64,000 nucleotides of DNA from Euphorbia lathyris. Taxonomy: Eukaryota; Streptophyta; Magnoliopsida; Malpighiales; Euphorbiaceae. The stretch spans positions 51,234,501 through 51,298,500 of the forward strand of contig NC_088919.1 of the NCBI RefSeq assembly GCF_963576675.1, read 5' to 3'. Made by a program: the position numbers and the translations under genes. Positions 35,285 through 45,842 of this stretch are shown in pieces. Below the pieces are notes generated by a model. It saw only the letters and a program-made list of their open reading frames with translations. It was not told the DNA's origin and ran no database searches. The first letter of the stretch is position 1, and every line of letters starts with the position of its first letter.

Positions 35285-36687
35285 TTCTCTCCTTCTTTAA
35301 AAGATATCGGCACTGATTCGTCTTTGTTGAACTCCAAAGGACCATCTGACTTCCACGGACTAAGGTCACGGATGTTGAAAGCTGGTGATATTTTACCGAG
35401 CCAATTCGGCAATGCTATATGATAGGCATTGGCATTGATCTTCTTGGTGACCTTATATGGCCCGTATTTCCTAGGCCAAAGCTTGCTGCTTGTGGCGTTG
35501 GCGAGTCTCTCTTTGCCCAAATATACCATAACCTCATCCCCAACTTCAAACTGTAGGTCCCTACGGTGCTCATCCGCCTTAGCCTTTAATTTCTGATTTC
35601 TCTCCTCAAGAGTCTCTCTCACCTCTTGGTGCATCTGTACATAATCCTTAGCCAGCTGGTTGGCAGTCTCGTTTCCTTTAGGAAGACAGGCTATATCAAG
35701 GACGTGATTTGGGGTCTTTGTGTATACTAACTCAAATGGGGATCTCCCGGTTCCCGAATGTACAGAGGCGTTGTAGGCGAACTCAGCTTGGGCTAAAACC
35801 ACATCCCACATCCTGGGCTTATCCTTACATTTGTTGCGCAGTAAGTTTCCCAAAGTTCTATTGACCACCTCGGTCTGTCCGTCTGTTTGAGGGTGTGCGG
35901 TGGTACTAAACTTCAGAGACGTATCAAACAGAGCCCACAACGTTCGCCAGAAGTGACTGAGGAACTTCGTATCACGATCTGAGACAATGCTCTTAGGTAC
36001 GCCATGTAGCCTGACAATCTCTTTGAAGAATAGCTTAGCAGTCGCTGAGGCATCATTAGTTTTATGACAAGGTATGAAGTGGGCCATCTTTGAAAACTGA
36101 TCAACCACAACAAAGATGGAATCCATGCCTCTCTGAGTTCTGGGAAACCTTAGAACAAAGTCTATGGACAGAGCCTCCCATATGGTCTCTGGCACGGGCA
36201 AAGGTAGCTGCAAGCCAGCATTTGTAGTGCGTCCCTTGGCGGTCTGGCAAATATAGCATCGTTCTACTAAGTAGGCAACATCTCTTCTCATCTTAGGCCA
36301 GAAATAACGAGAACTCACTGCTTTATACGTCTTGTCTCGCCCAAAATGCCCTCCAAGGGATCCGCCATGTAGATCACGAACAACCTTTTCACGGATGGAA
36401 GTGCAGGGTAAGCAAAGTTGGTTACCCCTAATGAGATACTCATCCATCAGATGATACGCCCCATCCCCATGCTGGTGTTGACACTTCTCCCAGATACTGC
36501 CAAAGTCAGGATCCGCCAAGTATTCTCCTCTGATGTGTTCAAAATAATCGGTCTCCAGGTTGACTATTTTTATTAGTGACACCCTTCGACTCAAGGCGTC
36601 CGCCACCTTGTTCTGTTTTCCAGCCTTATGGATAAGCTTATAGGGGAACTTATCTATGAAGGCGGACCACCGGGCATGCATAGAGCT
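35161..36687 (-). pseudogene. gypsy pol: RNase H end and integrase
   Basis: The frame follows an in-frame TGA (36688-36690) and reads MHARWSAFIDKFPYKLIHKA (RNase H end). The HHCC zinc finger (GGHFGRDKTY then CYIC) is followed by the catalytic core with Asp in EALSIDFVLRFPRT, Asp in KSIVSDRDTKFLS and Glu in PQTDGQTEVVNRTLGN. Then comes a GPY/F module (LWPRKYGPYKV) and NIRDLSPWKSDGP. About 500 residues with no further stop. No full chromodomain is obvious; the frame ends inside the LTR at 35161, a layout reported for CRM-group elements. Confidence 0.9.
35285..35298 (-). other. polypurine tract of gypsy element
   Basis: Minus-strand AAAGAAGGAGAGAA directly before the LTR start TGATGCGGAC; this primes plus-strand DNA synthesis. 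Confidence 0.85.
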
Positions 36688-37944
36688 TCAAAGTTGCTTC
36701 TGACTTCCCAAGTACTTGAGAGCTTGGTGGTCAGTGTAGAGGATGAATTCTTTCCCCACCAAGTAATGTTCCCACACTTTCAACGCCCTCACTACAGCAT
36801 AAAACTCTTGATCATACGTGGCCCACTTTTGCCGAGCCTCACAGAGCTTCTCACTGAAATATGCAATGGGCCTCTTTTCTTGCATCAAGACTCCACCAAT
36901 CCCAACTCCACTGGCATCACACTCAACTTCGAACATTTTATCAAAATTGGGATACGCCAGCACGAGCGTTGTACTCAACTTGTCCTTGATCAGGGCGAAG
37001 CTCTTCTCTTGGGCATCCGCCCACTCGAACCTCCTTCCCTTCTTCAAACATTCCGTCAACGGGGCCACTATGGCACTGAAGTTCTTGATGAATCGGCGAT
37101 AAAATGTTGCTAGCCCATGAAAACTCCTGATATCCCCCACATTCCTCGGAGTGGGCCATTCTCGGATGGCTCTTACCTTCTCCCCATCAACTTGGACCCC
37201 ATCGCCACTAACCACGAACCCAAGGAAAACCAGGCTTTCCATGACGAAATCACACTTCTTAGTGTTGGCGTATAACTGGTGTTTCCTTAACAGGTCAAAC
37301 ACTATCCGTAAATGCTCCACGTGCTCCACTAAGGTCTCGCTATGAATCAGGATGTCATCAAAATATACAACTACAAATTTTCCAATCACCGGGCGAAGCA
37401 CCTGATTCATCAGCCTCATAAAAGTAATGGGGGCGTTAGTCATCCCGAATGGCATAACTAACCACTCATACAATCCATCTCTGGTCTTGAAGGCGGTCTT
37501 CCACTCATCCCCAGATCGAATTCGTATCTGATGATAACCGCTCATGAGATCAATCTTGGAGAAAACTCGGAATCTGCCAAGTTGGTCTAGCATATCATCC
37601 AGCCTTGGAATATGGAACTTATACTTGATAGTGATCTTGTTGATAGCCCTGCTGTCCATGCACATCCGCCAAGATCCATCCTTCTTGGGCGTAAGTAGGG
37701 CTGGGACGGCACATGGACTCATACTTTCTCTAACGTATCCCATTTCAATGGGCTCTTCCACTTTCTGCCTCATGATGTCATTTTCCTTTGGACTCATTCG
37801 ATAATGGGGAAGGCTTGGCAAACTAGCCCCGGGCACAAGATCGATATGATGTTGGATGTCCCTCAAAGGTGGTAACCCACTCGGCAGTTCTTCAGGGAAC
37901 AGATCTTGATATTCGCCAAGTAGGCGGGTCACTTCATTCGGCAT
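36688..37944 (-). pseudogene. gypsy pol: reverse transcriptase and RNase H
   Basis: About 418 residues open between stops. RT blocks: [76 protein letters not shown] and the catalytic [10 protein letters not shown]. The connection and RNase H follow ([40 protein letters not shown]). The flanking stops, TAG before MPNEVTR and TGA after GSQKQL, each fit one C-to-T change. Without them the frame would run from protease to integrase. Confidence 0.92.
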
Positions 37945-38344
37945 CTACCTTTCGCCCCTTTGGGAGGGTTCGTGATTCTCCTTAACCATTACCACATACA
38001 CCATCTGGCTCTCTTCACATTCGCTGACAAATGATTGGTGTGTAGGACAGACTGCCAAGGTAGACTTTTCGTCGGCCTTTGGCTCTCTCATCATTGGCGT
38101 AAGTACGAACTTCACCCCATTCTTCACAAATCTGTAAGTGTTCTCTCTTCCTGCGTGGGTGGCATCGTTATCAAACTGCCAGGGTCGGCCCAACAATAGG
38201 TGGCAGGCATCCATATCGATCACATCACAACGGACTTCATCACTATAATCACCAATCACAATAGGTACCCTGCATCTCTGGGTCACCCTAAGTTCACCCA
38301 CGTTTTTTATCCATCCCACCCTATAGGGGTCGGGATGCGCCTCT
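37945..38344 (-). pseudogene. gypsy protease domain, C-terminal part
   Basis: Continues the protease begun at 47537-47665, which an Athila-like insertion separates from it. It reads HPDPYRVGWIKNVGELRVTQ, RCRVPIVIGDY and CDVIDMDACHLLLGRPWQFD, the conserved end of the plant gypsy aspartic protease, then a linker to RT. 38340-38344 (CCTCT) is one copy of the Athila target duplication. Confidence 0.9.
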
Positions 38345-40059
38345 TGATAGGGGTATTTTACCCCTATCTTTTAGCGTGATTTACGGGTTGATTTTGGATA
38401 AAATAAATAAGTTTAATTACAAAAATAAAGTGTTTTTGATAAAATAAAGAAATAAAAATAAATCTCATACTTTCAGTTTATTTTCCTCATTTTTGATTAG
38501 TTTAGGAAATAAAAACGTCAAGCTAACTCGGCTCTCAAGATTTGTATTTCAGGTACGAGAAAGGAGCAAAAATCCACTCCATACGCGGGGCGTATAATCC
38601 CCTACGCGGGGCGTGAAACATGGTGTCGGTAATGATTGCCTTATCCGCAGAAGCCATGTGGAACTGACTCAGCATACGCGGGGTGTATGCCACTCTACGC
38701 GGGGCGTAAAAGGCAATTCTTCAACGTAAAAAGATCAGAGACTCTTTTACGCGGGGCGTACTTCAGCTACGCACGGCGTAAAAGCACCAATTCAAGCAAT
38801 AAAACTCCAGAGACTCAAACACGCGGGGCGTACAATCCTTTACGCAGGGCGTGCTTGAGACAACAAGACAACGAATTGGTCCACATGCAAGAGATTTCTG
38901 ACAGAATGGGCATTTACGCGGGGCGTAGACCAATGTACGTGGGGCGTATCATGGGATTTCTGCACCAAATAATGTTGCTCCATACTTGTGCTTTGTGAAA
39001 TTACAAACTTGCCCTTGCTTGATGTCTATAAATAGGAAGCACTTGAACTTCATTTGACACCAATTACATACTAGAGAGCTACACTATACTCTTTTCTTTC
39101 CTTGTAATTTAGATTCAGATTTTGTAAGTTAAACTCTCCCCCTCGAGAGCTTGTTCGTTGTTCCGGCGTTCTATTGATGTTCCGTTCCACCAATCGTCAC
39201 CAAGCTCGAGAGTTCCACCTCCACGACCTAGGAGACGGCTTTGAGTCCGGTTAGCTAGTTCCAAGGGCGGATTCTCCCTTTTTACTTGCTAATTAGCTTG
39301 TACTCTTCCTATGTACTAGGCTTGGTTGTATTTCATCTAATCACTTTCCATATTTATAATTTATGATTTATAATCTCTATTTCCCTTCATGTGTTAATGT
39401 TTATTGCTTGTTTTGATATTGATAATTGATTATTGTGTAGGAGAACGCGATTACCGCCGCCATTCGGGCTATCTTTAGGGAGTTATATAGGTGTTGCCTT
39501 ACCGGAAGTGACAAACCAGAAACCGTACGAATTGACAAGCCACGGAACTTACGGGCCCTAGTTTCTAATTCCCCCGCATTAGACATGCCTTGACTAGGAA
39601 TCACGTAGTCTAAGTGCTTCACGGGTCGGTTCTACCACACTTGGTCATCTTTGCAAGAGTAAACTATTATCCGTATACATTTAAAGTCATTATTTATCAT
39701 GGTTATAACTTATCATATTCATCCCACTTCATAGAGTTTTAGCTACATAAATCTGTGTCGCCAATAGTGAGGAATAGTGTGTAGTTGTGTCTTATTTAAC
39801 ACCAAAGTAATTACCGCTTAAATAACATACGAAACCGAGTCGTCTAATACTTGTAATTATAAATCCCGTGGATTCGATACCCGGTCTTAACCGGATTATT
39901 ACTTGATACGACGGGGTACACTTGCCCCTAAGTAGTCGTTGCGTCTAGTAGAGTTAGAGCATTAGAAAGATCACATCCATATTAGTAGCACATTCATCGG
40001 AATACACATTTAAGTCGTCATTAGAAAAGCTCTACACACCTAGATCCTACGCACCATCA
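38345..40059 (+). repeat. 5' LTR of Athila-like element #2, 1,715 bp
   Basis: About 30 differences by eye from the 3' LTR (roughly 1.8%), plus a 21-bp stretch near 38687-38707 that the other LTR lacks. It includes a TATA-like ctataaatagg (near 39028-39038) downstream of the motif array. Confidence 0.92.
38583..38947 (+). repeat. five direct pairs of the CpG-rich 11-mer in the 5' LTR
   Basis: ACGCGGGGCGT or close variants start at 38583/38604, 38676/38697, 38749/38769, 38821/38842 and 38916/38937. Start-to-start distance is 21 bp in four pairs and 20 in one. Spacer sequences are unrelated. Pairs lie 70-95 bp apart. They sit about 80-450 bp upstream of the LTR's TATA-like box. Confidence 0.93.
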
Positions 40060-40060
40060 A

Positions 40061-40080
40061 GTTTTTGGCGCCGTTGCCGG
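40061..40080 (+). other. primer-binding-site region of Athila-like element #2
   Basis: tggcgccgttgccggg, the conserved sequence following the 5' LTR in plant Athila/Tat-group elements, where a tRNA primes minus-strand synthesis. I cannot assign the tRNA with certainty. Confidence 0.7.
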
Positions 40081-40220
40081 GGATTTATAATTTCCTAAAA
40101 TATTAGACAAAAACGTTTCATTGTTAGTTTAAGCATTCTTTTTGTATAAATTGTTTATATATATACTCTTACTAACATTATTCTTTCTTGTTGATAACCT
40201 TTTATACTTCTTTTTACTTT

Positions 40221-41729
40221 ATGCACACCCGATCGAAAAGTGATTCTCTTATTCCTATTGATCTTGAAATTGAACGTACTCTTTGTAGGATTCGAAAAGA
40301 GAAAATGGCAAACCCCAACGCCGAGGTCAACCAGCCCGACGGAAACCAAAGGCCACACGTGAACAATGTCCGCGGGGGCAATGATACGCGTTCGATGATG
40401 GAGATCCTTGCGCCGCATCGTCCCCAAAATCGTAACGGCATTGTCGCTCCCACGATCCCGGCCAACACATACGAGATCAAGACCGGAATGATCCAATTGA
40501 TACAACAATGTGGTCAATTCGGAGGGGAACTCCATGAGAACCCCAACGAACATTTGGATAAATTTCTTATGTGTGCCGATACCTCTCGGCAAAATGGTGT
40601 TCCCGTTGAGGTTGTGAGACTGAAATTGTTTCCTTTTTCATTGACAGGACAGGCGTTGGAATGGCTACACTCATTGGAGGCGGGATCCATCACGTCATGG
40701 GAAGAGCTCGAAAAGGAGTTCCTTTCCTACTATTTTCCGCCGTCCAAAACAGTCAAGTTACGGACCGATATCACATCTTTCAGGCAGTTGGAATGCGAGG
40801 CCCTTCACGCAGCTTGGGCTAGGTTCCGGAAGTTGCTCCGAAACTGCCCCCACCATGACATCCCAAAGCACGACTTGGTAAGCACTTTTTACCACGGGTT
40901 AACCCCCACTAACCGTGCGACTGTTGATTCCGCTGCAGGTGGGGATCTATTTCGGAAGTCAGCTAGTGAGGCCTACGAGCTCATTCATGAGCTCGCAAGG
41001 AAAAGTATGCAATGGCAAGAGGATCGGCTTGCCGGCCCGTCGCGACACCAGACATTCTCTGTCGAGAAAGAGGCCCCGAAAAGCTCCATAGCTGAAATGA
41101 ACAAGAAGCTTGACTCGTTGATCGCCCAATTAAGCCTCAATAAAAGTGTGCAGGTCCTGATGTGCACTCACTGTGGTGGAGACCATGATGCGTTTAATTG
41201 CCAAATCGGTAGCCCCTTCGCCGGAGATGCCGAAAACGTAAGTTATATAGGAGGTAACCAAAGGTATAATTCCCATCTGAACTCCTATTCTCACCACAAT
41301 AATAATAATAATAACAGCGGATGGAGGCCTCGGTACAAACACCCGAACTTATCATATGGCAACAATAATAACGTGTTGAGGCCCCCATCCGGCTTTGAGC
41401 AAGAATTTCGGGAAAACGGGCTCGGGTAATCACAAGCCGCGCCCGGTAATCGAAACGCTCCACCTTCCAACAATGTACATGACCAATCGGTCACGTCCTT
41501 GTTGAAGGACATATTAACCCGTCTTTCCGATAGCGAAGTGTTTTGTAGGGATCTTAGCCGCCAGGTGGCCCACCTAAACTGTCAACAACAAGAAAGGCCA
41601 CTAGGAACCCTCCCGGCAAACACTGAACAAAATCCGCGAGGTAAGAATAGGGAATCCGTACAAGTGATAACACTCCTCAACAATAGGAGTTCGGACCCGT
41701 CAAGCTCCAACGCGGACGTCTTGCAATAA
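40221..41729 (+). pseudogene. Athila-like gag
   Basis: The capsid protein forms the particle that packages element RNA. ATG at 40221 (MHTRSKSDSL) is the first in-frame Met after the PBS. The retrotransposon gag domain is clear: GGELHENPNEHLDKFLMCAD, RLKLFPFSLTGQALEWLHSL, SWEELEKEFLSYYFPPSKT, FYHGLTPTNRATVDSAAGGD and EAYELIHELARKS. A Cys-His knuckle CTHCGGDHDAFNC follows near residue 315. Then comes an Asn/His-rich stretch. TAA at 41427-41429 (Gln expected, so C-to-T) interrupts; the same frame continues with LLKDILTRLSDSEVFCRDLS to 41729. No protease or pol frame follows. Apart from that stop gag is well preserved, suggesting recent mobility with pol supplied in trans. Confidence 0.88.
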
Positions 41730-42694
41730 GCCGCCATACAAGAAAGTCGAGCTACTTTGACTTAAAACGTAGCGTCGGTTTGAATTCCTCGAACTACTTG
41801 TCTATATGTATTATAAATGTTATCTCCTTTCTTTATTTTGCATTATTGTCTTCATCTTTACTTTATTTTATTTTCTCCCTTTTTCTTTTACTTTCTTATA
41901 ATCAAAAGAAAAACAAATCCCACATTAATCCAAAATCTTAAAATACGCGGGGCGTACAACCCATTGCGCCCCGCGTGGTTGTGTGTCTGCCCCTTTTTAC
42001 TTAATAAAGGACACACTACGCGCGGCGTACCTGAATTTGCGCCCCGCGTATGCTTTCCCTAAAACAAGCTCTTTTTAATAAATGCCACGTAGAGGACACG
42101 CGGGGCGTACCCTAGGGTACGCCGCGTGTATCCTCGGGGAGTTGTGAATCACAACTCCCCATGGCAACTCCCCATCTCTCAAACTTCTCATCACTCCTCT
42201 TCCCTATACACCTTTTCCACTTCCACACTCCACCTCCTCTTCCACCCAATCAAACTCCACCATTTCAAATTTAAATCTTTAACTTCCCTCCATAATAAAT
42301 TTTTATTAACTACCCCCTTAATTACAAATTAATAAATTAAACACTCATAAATAAACCATAAAAATCATAAAATAATGAAAAATCATTAAACATTCATAAA
42401 TTCAAAAATCAAAAATCAGAAATTTACCAAAAAAAAAAAAAACCACAAAAAATTCTTCATCTTCCGTCCGTTTACGCGGGACGTAACCCCATTTACGCTC
42501 CGCGTCCCTGCCCTTTTGTCATAAAAAGGGGCAGGAGGTCCGATACGCGTGGCGTAACCCTATTTACGCCGCGCGTATCTCACCGATTTTGCGTAAGATA
42601 AACAACAGGGGGAGGGATACGCGTGGCGTGGCCCCTTTACGCCCCGCGTACCCCTCTGGGAATCCGAGCTTTGCTTGGATTCCCCACTTCTCCC
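41730..42694 (+). other. non-coding spacer with motif hairpins, replaces pol
   Basis: Here an autonomous element would have protease, RT and integrase. Instead there is AT-rich DNA with six inverted pairs of the CpG-rich 11-mer. Open frames crossing it are interrupted and match nothing recognised. Confidence 0.7.
41945..42649. repeat. six inverted pairs of the CpG-rich 11-mer, upstream of ORF2
   Basis: Left arms start at 41945, 42018, 42098, 42474, 42545 and 42619; each is followed after 10 bp (9 in the last) by the reverse-complement motif. Each unit is thus an 11-bp stem with a 9-10-base loop. The loop at 42109-42118 (accctagggt) is itself a palindrome. Confidence 0.92.
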
Positions 42695-42800
42695 CTATAT
42701 ATATCTCCTTTTTTTCCTTCTTCTTCCCTCAATATTATCTCAACTTTATCCCAACCTTCTCCCACCTTCTCTCAACCCTTCTCCATTCCTCAACATTGCC
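42695..42800 (+). promoter_or_regulatory. TATA box and pyrimidine-rich leader before Athila-like ORF2
   Basis: ctatatatat at 42695-42704, then about 95 bp of almost pure C/T/A leader, then the ORF2 ATG at 42801 in good context (ccATGGC). This looks like a plant core promoter with its 5' UTR, so ORF2 may have its own transcript. Inferred from sequence alone. Confidence 0.55.
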
Positions 42801-43980
42801 ATGGCAAGAAAGAGAGCCGCCGACATACGCCCCCCACGGTCCACACGGGCCCGTTCCTCCCGTTCCACACAAAACCAACAATCACCTCCACCTCCCGAAT
42901 GGGAGGGAACTTCACCATTTACCCGCCAACACCGGGCTCCTTTTCACCTTCTCACCGAGGAGGAAGCCCAACGGTATGAAGATCTTTATGCGGCCACGGT
43001 CCAAGAGCATCCGTACATCCCCCATAGCGTGCTTGATCAACACGATCTTGGCACACCTTTCGAAGCTCGTCTCCGTGCCCTCGGATGGTACGACATCTAC
43101 CATAAACAATACCATGTGTACCCCTCCTTGGTCATCGAGTTCTTCACCTCCCTCACCTCCAACAATGTGCCCGGGGCCGCGCTCTTCAACTTTCGCCTCC
43201 TCAACCGCCCCTTCACCATTGACACTCAATGGCTTCCCACCCACTTCACTCATCAAGCGGAGCCTAGCGTCGCCCATTGTCCCGACGGTGTCTCCGCCCC
43301 CGAATTCTGGACCTCCATTACCGGGTCCAATGACTATCACGTATCCAACCTCCACCCGGCTAGTATTCGTGACCCTATTCTCCAGTTGCTTCACCGCTTC
43401 ATCTCCTTCTACTTCACGGGGAAATCCGAGTCCACCAAGGTCAACAAACATGAATTGTTGGCCCTCTACTGTTGTGCCAACGGGCTCACATACGACCTCG
43501 CCTACCACGTGGCCGTCCACCTTCGCACCACACCCACCGGAACGGGCCAAACTCGGGTTCGGCCACCTCATCACCATCTTCGCTCTCTCCAAACTCGGCT
43601 CCGACACCATTGAGCGCCTCCCATGCCTTATACCTCGGCCTTTGGACAAAAATGCATTTAAAACCTTGAAGCATCCAACTTCCGGCCCGGGCGAGACTTC
43701 GGGGGCAGCCCACTCCGATGCGGAGGGGGATTCGGACTCGGATATGGGTCTCAATTTTAGCCCTCCACCTCTTCACGACTTCAATGCCCTTTACGCTCGG
43801 TTGGATATCTTGGAGGATAACCAACGTCGTGATCGGGCCCATTTTGACGCCCGCTTCGATACCATTGAGGCGTAACAACGTGACGATCGGGCCCATATCG
43901 ACTCTCGTTTCGATGCTCTCACCGCTTCCTTCGCCTCCTACTTCAACCTCCATGGCAATCCACCTCCACCTCAACCATAG
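42801..43980 (+). pseudogene. Athila ORF2 (ATHILA ORF-1/env-like position family)
   Basis: ATG at 42801 (MARKRAADIRPPRSTRARSS), then PFHLLTEEEAQRYEDLYAAT, VLDQHDLGTPFEARLRALGW and YHVYPSLVIEFFTSL, the signature of the 'Arabidopsis retrotransposon ORF-1' family of plant Athila elements. Role unknown; it occupies the env position, but I see no signal peptide or membrane segment. The frame shifts by one base near 43530-43545, after LAYHVAVHLR, into a frame reading RAKLGFGHLITIFALSKLGS. An internal duplication (RRDRAHFDARFDTIEA / RDDRAHIDSRFDALTA) forms a short coiled-coil-like repeat near the end. TAA at 43873-43875 (Gln expected) precedes the natural stop at 43978-43980. Confidence 0.78.
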
Positions 43981-45842
43981 TCCCATTTATTTGTGTTTTC
44001 CATTTTCTTTTGATGTTTTAATGTTTTGATGTACTATCTCTTTATTTTTCTATTATATTAGTAATTTCTGTTTCGTGCTATTTTTGCGTCCATTTTTGCC
44101 GTTTATAATAAATCTACGCAGGGAGTACCCCATGGAACGCCCCGCGTATCCCTCATTTTCATGCGTATAAAAGTTCAGAAACTCAAATACGCGGGGCGTC
44201 TTCTTCTTGCGCCCCGCGTCTTTGAGTCTCTGACTCCAAAAACAATAAAAATACAAACTTACGCGGGGCGCCCCCGCCATTACGCCCCGCGTATTTGAGT
44301 CTCTGACTCAAAGCGCATTAAACATGCTACCCTACGTGGGGCGCCCCCCTGGGCACGCCTCGCGTAGGGCCCCTGGCCACTTAGGGTCTTCTTCTTTCCC
44401 TTCCTTAGCTTTATTTTTGTTTTTGTTTTCATTTCTTTTTGCGATGCCCTTGGAATAGGCGTCATTTTAAATAACGTGGAGGGACGTGCAACCCCGCACT
44501 TAACGTTTGTTTTGCACTACCAAAAACAAAAATAAAAATTTAATAACAGTAAAATAATTAAACTAATTTATTGACTCTTTTAAATTTTCCCGACATGCTA
44601 TCCCTCCTTCGGAAATTAATTAAAGTTCCGTTATTTGTCATCAAAAATAAAAGTGTCGGAACATAAAGGAATGATTCGATTAAGAAATTTTAGTCTCGAT
44701 CTTAAAGTTAGGGAATTTGTGCAAAACTTAGGATTAGTACTAAACTAAGGCATTGAGTCTTAAACCCGAATGTTATCTCCATAATGAACTTTGAAAAGGC
44801 AATAAAAACGGGATAGTTGAGAATTTAGCGAAGACTTGATAGTACACAATTTAAACCCGAATCTTTGTGAGGTATTTTGAGCCTAAAAGAGTTCGTACGA
44901 GAACTCTAATTCTTTCACAATTTTTCGAGAACTTTGACTTCACTCGACTCATAGAATTTGCATCTAATACCGGGTTAAGTACACTTATTGTGGTAAAAAG
45001 GCAATAGATGATAAACCGAACCCACTTAGGCTAATTTTTCTTAATTTATTTTTCTCGTTTTCATTAAACATTAGGAAACCCCCTCGAGCCCATTAACCAA
45101 CTTTTTTGTTAATACCCTCTTAACATTTAACCCTTTTTCCTCTTGTTCAATTACCGACATAATCAAGTTGCACCCGAATTACCTGAAATAAGTCACGGCC
45201 TTAGCAAATGAGCACCATTAGCTCTCAAAATATTGTTTTTGTGCCTCTATCAAAACAAAGGATACAATAAATAATAAGGCATTCTCAAAGCTCCACCCGA
45301 GCAATTTTGAAGTACGTCTTGTAAAATTCGCCAAGGCCGAAATAAGCAATAATACGGTGCAATCACAAAACGGTATTTTTGAACTCGAGTTTCTTTAAAC
45401 TAACCACTAAAGAAGCCACCCACATTACAACCCCCTCCGGGTTCATTTTTAATATTGCCTAACCATATTTTAGGAGGAAAAACCCGGATAAAAATGCAAA
45501 TTCAACATGATCTCGAGTAAGTGCAAAGAAGAGTGATAAAACACCGACCCACCTAAAATAGAGCGTAAGAGCGAAATCCCCCTGGTGAGGTACTATCGGG
45601 TTCTCAAAAGATAATCAACCCCAGTTAATATTGCCTATTAAATCTTGATCATGGAGGTTTCAGACAAGTTTCATACTCAATTGTTTGCGTAGGTACTTAC
45701 CGGAACCTTTGCATAAAACCATAACTTTGAAATCACGCACTTGGCAAAACCAACCTTCGGTTTGTTTCTTAATTTTCTCAATCCCTTGTCTTTCAATTTC
45801 TTTTACTTGAGGACAAGTAAAACTTTAAAGTCCGAGGAGGTT
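43981..45842 (+). other. 3' untranslated region of Athila-like element #2
   Basis: No genes. Contains four motif hairpins (44116-44365), then about 1.4 kb of non-coding DNA that is conserved in Athila #1 (29927-30189 and 63750-64000, reverse complement). The polypurine tract lies at its end. Confidence 0.8.
44116..44365. repeat. four inverted pairs of the CpG-rich 11-mer, downstream of ORF2
   Basis: Left arms at 44116, 44189, 44261 and 44334, gaps of 9-10 bp. In the unit at 44174-44232 the pairing extends beyond the motif: agaaactcaaatacgcgggg on the left pairs with ccccgcgtctttgagtctct on the right, giving arms of about 22 bp with one or two mismatches. Confidence 0.92.

Noticed and set aside
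38583..38947. Motif array as a CRISPR-like array
   Set aside because: This is plant LTR sequence; repeats are 11 bp with 10-bp spacers, in pairs, with no cas genes and no unit size typical of CRISPR.
38636..38998. 120-codon open frame across the 5' LTR array
   Set aside because: It is a by-product of the repeated motif (YAGRK/TRGA-type peptides). The 3' LTR copy is interrupted by the 21-bp difference and the frame has no family match.
42912..43754. 280-codon minus-strand open frame opposite Athila ORF2
   Set aside because: GC-rich coding DNA leaves long open antisense frames; the plus frame carries the family motifs.
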